Source: Hawksworthiomyces lignivorus (lineage: Eukaryota; Ascomycota; Sordariomycetes; Ophiostomatales; Ophiostomataceae). Taken from it: 64,000 nt of DNA. Under the pieces are notes generated by a model. The model was not told the DNA's origin. It made no database searches and saw nothing but the letters and a program-made list of their open reading frames with translations. Position 1 is the first letter of the stretch, and each line of letters opens with the position of its first letter. Shown piece after piece: positions 55,972 to 64,000 of the stretch. Location of the stretch: NCBI GenBank assembly GCA_002917075.1, contig NTMA01000056.1:213205-277204 (forward strand), written 5' to 3'. The translations under genes and the position numbers were made by a program.

Positions 55972-58900
55972 ATGAGTCCTCGAAAGCGCATACGAACGAA
56001 CCCATCCGAAGGCACAGTGCCGTCATCGTCTTCCGCGTCCACGCCCTCCTCCAACGCGCCCACGCCTCTTCCATCGCAGGCCAGCTCGGCATCGCGGGCG
56101 AGCGATGCATCTGCAGATTCCGTGATGGTCAGAAGCACGGCAGCCTCGGTGGCCCCGAGCGTGGCTGACAGCACAAACCACGCCAGTCGCTATGCTTCGC
56201 TGCGAGATTCGAAGACGGTAAGCCTTGCATCCGGAATCAGCCGGGTAGAGGACAGGGAAGGGAATTCCAATGGCTGACAGATCTCTTTCTCGTTCTGCAC
56301 AGAAAACCCGAAGTTGGTACGGATCGTGGCCGCGGGTGCCCAAGTCGGCGGCATCGACGGAGGTAGCAAGGGAAACAATCCTCGGGGGCACGACGAAGCC
56401 CAGCGCCACCCCCGATTTCAGCCGCTATGACACACGAAAACCAAGAGAGGCTGCTGCCGACGGGTCCGTGGATGGGCCAACACCACAGCCGACATCGACG
56501 CTGACAATCGATGCCACACAAGGAGACTTACCCACTGTGCAGCAGGAAATGGAGCAGACAGTGGGCCAGAATGGCAGTTCCAGCCAGGCACGGACCAAGA
56601 AGCAACCGAAGGACGCAAAAGAGCCACCACCACCACCAGCTGTGGTGCCTCTAGCGAACCCAGCCGATACGACAACGAACGGAGAGGCTCAAGCGGCAGA
56701 TGCTGTGGAGGAGATGGACACGGCACAAGATAGTGGCGTCGCTCCTCCTGCAGCTGCACCTGCTCCGGCACCTACCTCGCCGGGTTGGTTCTCGTGGCTC
56801 GGGAGGAAGGAACCTGTAAATACGAAAGAGCCTGTGGAGGAAGGTACAACCCCGACAGCTCCGGAGATACCCGAGGCGTCCAAGAACGAAGAGACCGGCA
56901 CGCCAGAGGTTGCCGGCGAGAGCGAAGCCCCGGCTACAGATGCACCAACATCGCCAGTAACCGAACGACTGGCGACAGCCGGAAGCAGGTGGTCCTACTT
57001 CTGGCCAAGCACACCGCGGGGAACCTCGACAACAACACCCGCAGCCGGCACAGATGCATCGAATAAAGAGGGGGACGGCAATGCCTCAGGAGCTGCGGCG
57101 GTGCTGCCGAGCGCGTCTGAAGACGTGACCATGGAGGACGCGCCCTCTGCGCCCATCCCTGTACCGGTAGCAGTGTCGTCTGCGTCGAGCACGCGCGGGG
57201 CGGCGAATGGGTCAACCCCGGCAACGGCATCGGTGGGGTCGACGTGGGCGTTTTGGTCGCGGGATTCGAGGAAGACGGCCGGCAAGTCGCCCGAGTCGCC
57301 TGCAGAGCCGCCGGTCGAGCAGGGCGAGATCGCCGTCATCGGGGACCGGTCCGAGGCCCACCCGAAGCCGGCGGCCGGCGTCAAGGTGAGCGAGCCGGCG
57401 TCCAAGCCGTCGTCTGTGCGCAGCATGCCGATCAAAGACGCGGCGCCGCGGGCCGCTGCGTCCAAGAAGAGCAAGCGCATCCGCCCGCAGTCCATGGACA
57501 TTGACGACATCGCGCCGCGGTCTCCGGCCACACCGCAGCCGGAGATCCAGACGCCACCCGCAAAAATCGGCGGCGAGCCTTCGGCGGCGGCCAAGCCGGC
57601 CACCCCAGGCAAGAGTAGTCCTGCCGCCTCTGCCGCTGCCGCCAACACTCCCTCGACCCCCGTCAAGGCCGCACCGGCGCCGCCACCGCCCAACCTGCTG
57701 CTGCCCTCCTTCCGCAGCACGTACCACCTCAAGGAGAACCCGTCGATCCTGCGGCAGATCGCGCAGCTGCTGCTGCGCACGCAGCAGGCGCCGGCCAACC
57801 ACGTGTTCCTGGCCAAGGACCCGCCGCGCATCCGCAAGGCCGTCGCCATCGGCGTGCACGGCTTGTTCCCCGCCGCCTACCTGCGGCCCATGATCGGCCA
57901 GCCCACCGGCACGTCCATCCGCTTCGCCAACCACGCCGCCGATGCCGTGCGCCGCTGGGCCGACGGCCACGGCTGCGCCGACTGCGAGATCGAGAAGATC
58001 GCCCTCGAGGGCGAGGGCAGGATCGCCGAGCGCGTCGAGAACCTCTGGCGCCTGCTGCTCAACTGGATCGACCATATCCGCACCGCCGACCTCGTCTTGC
58101 TCGCCTGCCACTCCCAGGGCGTCCCCGTCGGCTTCATGCTGCTCGCCAAGCTCATCGACATGGGCATCATCACCGGCGCCCGCGTGGGCGTCTGCGCCAT
58201 GGGTGAGACAACACCTTTTCCTCCACTTCGCGGCTTCTCTTTTTTTTTCTGTTCTCTGCTGACAATCTTTTCTGCAGCTGGTGTTTCGCTCGGCCCCTTT
58301 CCTGACTACAAGTCTGGCTTAGGCATGCTGATGGGCTCGGCAGGTGAGCTCTGGGATTTTGGCAACCCGGAGAGCGAGGTATCCAAGCGCTACGAGCACG
58401 CTCTCCAAGTCGCCCTTGACTACGGCGTGCGCGTTGCGTTCGTGGGCAGCATCGACGACCAAGTAGTGCCATTAGAGGTTCGTCTTCCCAGCCTCGTCGA
58501 GGAGCTTTTTGTTGATCCGTCTCTTTTTCTAACATGCTCCTTTAGTCTGCCATCCATTCTCCGGTGCACCACCCTTATGTTTATCGTGCAGTGTTCGTCG
58601 ATGGACGGATCCACGCACCTGATTTGTGAGCTTCTATCCCCTAGGCTCTGAATATCTCAAGCGATGTTTATATCGCATTTGCTGACACCTTTTTTTCTTG
58701 TCTGTAGTATTGCCCACCTTGTTGGCTTTGCCTGCAAGTTGCGGAATCTGGGCGTATCGGACCATGGTCTGATCCGCGAGCTGTCTGTCCCCCTTGCTGG
58801 CAGCCTCTACACCGGCGAGGGGCATTCCCGCCTCTACGACGACCCCCAAGTCTATGAGTATGTTTTTTTGGTGTCCCCCTGTCTTGGCCTGGTGAATTTT

Positions 58901-59204
58901 GAACAGCCTTGGGAAGTAGACCCATAGCTAACCGCATCCTAGCCTTGCCATCTCGCACGCCCTCGAGACGGCCGACGTCAGCAAGGCCACCTGCGAGATC
59001 AAGAAGCACGACGGCCGGCTGACGAACCCCAATCCGTACCACCTGCCGTGGATCATGCGCGGCTTGCTGGAGGAGGACTTCGTCAAGACGGAGCTGCACG
59101 AGGAGACGGCCCAGCTCGTGCAGCAGTTCGACGACTGGAAGCCGCTGACCAAGGCGCTGAAAGACGTCAAGTACCGGCTCGAGGCGGTGCGGTCCAAGCT
59201 CTAG
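55972..59204 (+). CDS. YML020W-like alpha/beta-hydrolase-fold protein
   Basis: Predicted 945 residues from exons 55972-56217, 56303-58202, 58278-58477, 58546-58625, 58708-58857 and 58943-59204; all phases agree. Residues 1-560 are disordered with W-containing motifs repeated (SWYGSWPR, GWFSWLGRKEP, SRWSYFWPSTP, STWAFWSRDS). The C-terminal domain begins LLPSFRSTYHLKENPSILRQI and holds VAIGVHGLFP, PTGTSIRFA, the nucleophile elbow LLACHSQGVPVGF (Ser at about 686), FVGSIDDQVVPLE (likely acid) and SDHGLIREL (likely His). This matches the fungal family around the uncharacterised yeast protein YML020W. The elbow is CHSQG instead of the usual GxSxG, though Ser, Gln and Gly are kept. Substrate unknown; a lipase or esterase activity is only inference. 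The TAG at 59202-59204 ends it. Weaker sites are the GTTCGT donor of intron 3 and the ATCCTAG acceptor of intron 5. Confidence 0.88.
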
Positions 59205-59909
59205 CGGCAGAAGGGGCGAATGCACACCCCCCCCGGCAGGCGCATGGAGAGCGGGAGTGTTTTAATATACCAGCGAGCGTATACTCTTGAATGTTTCTCG
59301 GTGTTTTAGTAGAGCTCATCCATCTCATTTTTTAGAACCTGGGCAAATAGGCATTTCGGCGGAAGAAGAAAGCGCAAGTTTTATAGTGGCACTTCACAGA
59401 TATTAGGGACAACCGGCGTTCATGCAGCTTCATAGAAACTGGCGAGAGATGTCATAAGAGATGGAGATGGTTAGATTTGCCCTTCTATATACAAGACTGC
59501 CCCCTTTTTTTATGTGTTGTCATGATACAGTACTACTACACTGTTTTCAACTGAGTAGATGCATATGGTACCTAAAATAAATAAAAGCCTAAAGGCAAAA
59601 AAACAATGCGAGAAACGGGGGGGAGACCGTTTCATGGCATCGCTGCAAAACTCCCAACTAGGTCGTCTGCTCTAATACCCAATTTTTTTTTTGCATGGAT
59701 AGTCCTTGGTACCGGTAATCATATCTTTCTTCCGAGTCCGTTGTGTGCATTCATGTGCTGGTGTAAACACTGCCGAGCTCATCTAGGTGTCATGTCTCTA
59801 TTTCCGTTCAGATTATGCGCCCAAAGGAAGGACGCAAGGCCCGTTCGCTTGAATCTCTTGCTCTTTCGTTCGCTCGCTCGCTCGCTCGCTCTCATTGATC
59901 CGTCTTCTC
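59205..59909. other. Convergent intergenic region
   Basis: About 700 bases holding the 3' ends of two convergent genes. An AATAAATAAA stretch at 59576-59585 may be the poly(A) signal of the hydrolase-like gene. A CGCT tetranucleotide microsatellite lies at about 59867-59891, just after the MPP alpha stop codon in the sense of that gene. Confidence 0.55.
59867..59891. repeat. CGCT tetranucleotide microsatellite
   Basis: About six uninterrupted GCTC/CGCT units, located in the presumed 3' untranslated region of MPP alpha. Confidence 0.7.
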
Positions 59910-61834
59910 CTACCGCCGCCCCAGCTGCCAGCGGTAGATAATGTCCTGGATCTCGTCCCACTGCAGCTGCTTGGCGCTGAGGCCGGCGACGTCGGCCTCC
60001 TGCAGGACGACGGTGGGGGCGCCGCTGCCCCCGCCCGGGTTGGCGACGAGGCCCTGGACGACGGTGCGGGCGACGCGGCGCAGGTCGTCGACGGTCAGGT
60101 CGCCGATGCGGCGGACCATCTCGCGGACGGGGATCTTGCGGCCGTGGACCTGGACCTGGCGGCCGAGGTCCTCGAGCTCGACCATGCGGCTCTCGAGGTT
60201 CATGAGCAGGCTAGAGCGCAGCTGGTTCTTTGCACGGGCGACCTCGGCCGGGCCCAGGGCGCTGTAGCCGCCGTCGAGGGTCAGGGCGCGCAGCTCGCGG
60301 CACATGACCTCGAGCATCTTGGCGGTGCGGCCCGGGTAGCACGAGGCGGCGATGCCGAACAGGCCCGAGTCGGCGTAGGAGTGGTTGAAGGCGATGCACG
60401 ACTCGACCCAGCCGTGCTGGTTGAGCACGTTGGTGTAGAGACGGCTGTACATGCCCTTGCCGGGCCCGCCGGCCGAGAAGGAGCCGCCGCCGCCCAGCAG
60501 GGTCTGCAGCGTGGCGAGCGCGTAGATGTCGTCGGACGAAATGGGTACGCCCTCAAAGGCGATCTGGATGTGCGTAAAGGTCGGCAGGTTGGGGTTGAGC
60601 GGCGGCGGCTGCGGCGGCAGCGACAGGAAGCCGCCGGTGTAGCGGGCAGGCTGGTGCAGGTCCAGGCCGCTGGTGGCGGCCGGGAGGGACGAGAGGACGG
60701 AGGCGCTCTGGGGCGCAGAGGTGGAGATGTTCTTGAAGAAGGGGATCTTGGACAGCAGCTTGGACGGCTGGCTGCCGCCGGCGAGCGAGCTGACGGAGGA
60801 AGAAGAAGAAGAAGAGGAGGAGGAGGAGGAGGAGGAAAAGGAGGAGGCGGGAGAGGAGGCGGCCGACGAGAGCTCGGAGGCCGTGGAAGAAACATCGCTC
60901 TCGTCCGCGGACGCCGACGAGGAGGCGGCTTCCTCTTCACTTTCGGCGGCCTTCATGTCGCCAAAGTGCTGCTCAGCCATCTTGACGGCCTCGGCGTGTG
61001 GCACGCCGGCAAAGGCGACGACGATGCGGTCCGGGCGGTAAAAGGCGTCGCGGTAGGCGCCGATGACGTTGCGGTCGATGGCGCCCAGGCGGTCCTCCGG
61101 GCACAGCAAGGGGTTGCCGAGGGTGTTGTCCTTGAAGGCGGCCATGTGGACGAGCTCGGGCAGGATCAGCTCGGGCTTGGCCCAGATCTCCTTGACCTCA
61201 TAGGCGGCGGTGTCGAGCTGCTGGGCGATCTCGTCGTCGGTCATGCGGGGACTGCGGATGGTCTCGGCCAGGATCTCGACGGCGGTGGGGATGGCGGAGT
61301 TGAAGGTGGCGGCCTGGTACATCATGGACTCGCGCGACGAGGCGCACTGGATGTTGCCGCCCAGGCTCTCGACGGCCTCGAGCATGTCGTCGGCCGACCG
61401 CCTGTCGGTGGACTTGAAGGCGAGGCGGTCCATGATGTGGCTGGCGCCCCGCAGGTAGTCGTTCTCGTACCGCGAGCCGGCGTCGATGTAGACGCCGACG
61501 CCCGAGAAGGCGTCGGGCAGAGCCTCGGATGCGACGCGGATGCCATTGGGCAGAGTGGTGATCTCATCGAGCTTCGTGGGGTCCTGTCCGGAGAGCGAGC
61601 ACAGTGCTCTGTCAGCATTGAGAACGGAGAAGCACAGCTGCGACAAGCATGCAGACAGAAAAACCTGACACAGCCCGGCAAGAGTCCCCTTCTTACCTGT
61701 GCTCTGGGCACTGCCACGGAAGCAAGTCCCTGCCTCCGCTGAAGAGGCGCGAGACGGCTGGATATTGTTGGAGAGGCTGCCAGCGGCCGGCGGGCAGCAC
61801 GGCCGGCGAGGCGCGACACGGATGAGCGAAGCAT
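59910..61834 (-). CDS. MAS2: Mitochondrial processing peptidase alpha subunit (Mas2-type)
   Basis: Predicted 603 residues from exons 61834-61697 and 61583-59910, joined in phase 0. MPP alpha is the non-catalytic, substrate-recognition partner that removes presequences from imported matrix proteins. Exon 1 is a typical presequence (MLRSSVSRLAGRAARRPLAA: Arg, Ser and Ala, no acids). Then come ITTLPNGIRVASE, GVGVYIDAGSRYE, and GASHIMDRLAFKST (92-105), where the zinc site HxxEH of the beta subunit is replaced, as expected for alpha. The glycine-rich loop GGGGSFSAGGPGKGMYSRLY is near 406-424 and the C-terminal core (ARAKNQLRSSLLMNLESRMVELEDLGRQ) is intact. Between the two halves there is an unusual Ser/Glu-rich insert of about 60 residues (258-316) with an uninterrupted polyserine run, which makes the protein longer than the roughly 577 residues I recall for Neurospora. 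Confidence 0.96.
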
Positions 61835-62490
61835 GGTGGGCGGAAGCTGGGGGGCGTCGGTGGATCAAATCGACTTGATCAGATAGACGCGTGGATGAGA
61901 GAGCCACAGGAATCGACCACCATCTTCAGCCGCATAGACAAAATGGCAGTTTGGCGTGATTGTGACAGCGGGCAGCGGACAGCGGGTTGTGATACAGTTG
62001 AGTAATAACAGACTACCGAAAGCGAGATGGCGGGCCTCTCTCTCTGCGGTGGCGCTCTAAAAATTTCCTCACTGGAGGATGAGGGCATTACTTGGTAGTA
62101 CATAGTTGCTGCGATAAGCGATAAGCGCGATCTGTGCTTGCCGTTCAGGGCAGAAGGTGACGCCACAGCACGGAAACAATTAACCAGCCTTAGTATGCGT
62201 ATAGCGGGGGGGGAGACTTGGGGGTCACCTGTGGCTTACGTCCGCATGCCGAACAGCGCCGAAGTATTTACGAAAACGGCTTGCAGCGGAGTTTTCCGTG
62301 AGACAATCTATGGAGAATGTATTACAGATTACGGAGTACAGTGGACCAGGTATCCTACAATGCGGTACGAGACAGTCAGTGCACGCACCTTTGTGGGTAT
62401 GCATACGATAGGCTTACAGTGGTGTATGAGTTTAATGCTTCGTGCTGCTTAATTTCTTGACGCACTTTCACTCTTTAAGTACATACATAT

Positions 62491-62526
62491 GTACATACGT
62501 ACTCGTATCTGTAGGTACGTATGTAC
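62491..62526. repeat. Perfect 12-bp inverted repeat
   Basis: GTACATACGTAC at 62491-62502 and its exact reverse complement at 62515-62526 are separated by 12 bases. It sits in a stretch dense in GTAC and TACGTA. Function unknown. Confidence 0.8.
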
Positions 62527-62595
62527 TCCATAACCATATTGAGTCGTGCTCGTATGTTCGCAAAAACTTGCCGAGCAGGATTCCATACCTACGAC

Positions 62596-62611
62596 TACTC
62601 CGTACTCCGTA
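62596..62611. repeat. Overlapping pair of TACTCCGTA motifs
   Basis: Two copies of the 9-mer share a TA (62596-62604 and 62603-62611). Further single copies, on either strand, are at 1819-1827, 23895-23903, 62330-62338 and 63483-63491. Confidence 0.8.
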
Positions 62612-64000
62612 GGCCTAATTGCGTTCTCGTAGACAGATCTGACAAATTGCCAGATTACAAAGTGGGATAACGTGAGGATGAGAGCGAAGAGCAAGCAGGA
62701 AATAGAGCAACTGAGCTGCCGCAATACATACACACATACCTAGTCGTAGGTGCAGCACTGCGACGAGAAGCTTGCCTCCTCGTGCAAAACAAGACGGGTG
62801 TGAGTGGGTAATAAAACGCAGCAAAAAGCAAAAGGGCCTGAGGGGGGGGGGGGTTGAGAGGGGGGTGGTCATTTGATTGTGTGCTGCTGCAGGGCATTTG
62901 GCCATGACCTGCGACACAAGGGAAAAAGGCAGAACGGCCCAACCGCTTGCCAAGTCTCCCAGTGGCCTCTGCAGCTGCTCTTCTATGGCGTACGTGACAG
63001 CGTCTGGTGCCGTGGTCTTGATCATGCCATGATGTGTGGTTATGTGTTCTGATCGCCTCGATATGTCGAGAGAGTGCCGCGGCGCTGGATTGCTTGTTCG
63101 GCGAGCAGCGGACTGGAATGCGAGCCTTGTGAGATCTGTTTCTCGTCTGCGTCCCTGGAACCTTGGAACCTTGAAACCCTTTAGCCTTTAATTCACCAAG
63201 GGTGTGCTCTCTCTCTGTCTAGTCTCTGTCTCGCACTAAAACAGAATCTCCCCAGTTTTGTGTGTCATTCATTACGTCGTTTTTGGTCACTTATCGAATT
63301 CTAAAAATGCAGAATGCAGAATGTAGAATGCAGAGCGTACATAGAGACAAAGCACATTTCGCTGCACCTTGCTCATACTCCATACTCTCATAGTGGCAGC
63401 AGCGCTTGTGTCATGGCTCCACAGCATGAGTGCCGTAGCACCTCTCGCTGCATATCCACATGCATCAGGCGTGCTAATACTTTACTCCGTACGTCGTAGT
63501 GTCTTTTTTTTTTTTTTTCTTGCCTCTTCTGTCTCTTCTGTCTTTGTCTGTCAGTACTCGTACTCCATATTGTGGGCTGGACTCCGTTTTTCCTTGTCGC
63601 TGTGTCTGCTGTGTGTCGCCTGTCTGTCTCTTTTCTGTTGGCCTGTCGTGTGTCGATTTTTCGGTGTCTCGCCTTTTCGGCTAGGCCAAACGCAGCGAAC
63701 AAAACTCTGCTCTCCGAGCCAATCTTTGCTTGCCTGGTTTGTCCCCATTTGCCCCCTTTTTGCTTTTGCCTCCATTCGTCTTGTTCCAGTTGCCCACTCG
63801 CCGAGTCGCCCACTCACCCACTCTCTACCTAGCCGAGCCAGTCGAGCCAGTCTGCCACGCTGCCACTCTTCCCCCCGTTTCTCTCAGATCTCCTCTTTTC
63901 CTGGAAACCGCGCCACTAGTTTCGCTAGTCTCTCTCGGCCATTTCCTGTTGCTGCAGCAGTGCACTAATAAAACAAAAAAAAAAAAAAAAAAAAAGGGCC

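Larger units (their letters stand above)
61835..64000. other. Intergenic region to the right end of the window
   Basis: The first few hundred bases are the MPP alpha promoter. No protein-like frame is found. Features: a G run at about 62842-62852, a 12-bp inverted repeat (62491-62526), four TACTCCGTA or TACGGAGTA motifs between 62330 and 63491, and a strongly pyrimidine-rich + strand tract from about 63500 to 63960 ending in an A run (63974-63995). The last looks like the promoter and leader of a + strand gene beyond the window. Confidence 0.5.

Noticed and set aside
59895..61742. A 615-codon open frame on + opposite MPP alpha
   Set aside because: Its GG-, VD- and EG-rich sequence is the antisense shadow of a GC-biased gene; MPP alpha on the - strand is unambiguous.
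62461..62620. Telomere-like or CRISPR-like repeat
   Set aside because: GTAC-rich words are irregular, there is no spacer-repeat periodicity, and the organism is a eukaryote.
1..64000. Secondary-metabolite gene cluster
   Set aside because: There is one transporter but no polyketide synthase, peptide synthetase, terpene cyclase, P450 or cluster regulator anywhere in the window.

Overview
The window is nuclear DNA of a filamentous ascomycete, most likely a sordariomycete-type Pezizomycotina. Coding exons are GC-rich, and the introns I could place are mostly short (about 60-115 nt) with GTRNGT-type donors, YAG acceptors and branch sites such as TACTAAC. The gene families are fungal: a HET-domain protein, a PTH11/rhodopsin-type receptor, an Fmp27 bridge protein, a fungal-type USP protein and eIF4B/Tif3. 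I cannot name a species.

Layout. 1-13.2 kb, all on +: a universal-stress-protein-domain gene (3586-6403), the ribosome-assembly GTPase EFL1/Ria1 (7606-11260) and an MFS transporter (11708-13231). 13.2-24 kb is an accessory-looking, AT-richer compartment with a HET-domain gene (13881-15788, -), the eIF4B homologue (17534-19936, -), three related tRNA-derived pol III repeats (20668-20835, 23111-23214, 23323-23385) and a Gfd2/YDR514C-like gene whose reading frame holds a TAG (21933-22799, -). 24-40 kb: a small conserved membrane protein (24212-25117, +), the 3125-residue Fmp27/BLTP2 lipid-transfer protein in one uninterrupted exon (27003-36380, +) and a disordered Ser/Pro-rich protein (37980-39902, -). 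44-64 kb: a seven-helix PTH11-type receptor (44176-45723, -), RRP5 (49457-55108, -) divergent from a YML020W-like alpha/beta-hydrolase (55972-59204, +), and mitochondrial processing peptidase alpha (59910-61834, -). Gaps of 3-4 kb at 1-3585, 39.9-44.2 and 45.7-49.5 kb and the last 2.2 kb hold no gene I can support.

The genes do not form a cluster with one pathway. Three serve ribosomes or translation (EFL1 late 60S maturation, RRP5 pre-rRNA processing, eIF4B initiation), one mitochondrial import (MPP alpha) and one ER-plasma-membrane-type lipid transfer (Fmp27). HET, the receptor and the MFS transporter are the environment- or self-recognition-facing set.

The observation most worth following is the 20.6-23.4 kb region: a complete tRNA-Ser-like pol III unit (TATA, A box, perfect B box, T7 terminator) that is not a credible functional tRNA, with two diverged relatives within 3 kb, one inverted. 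It looks like a SINE or tRNA-pseudogene family. Gene models were spliced by eye; the splice junctions with weak support are flagged in each entry.
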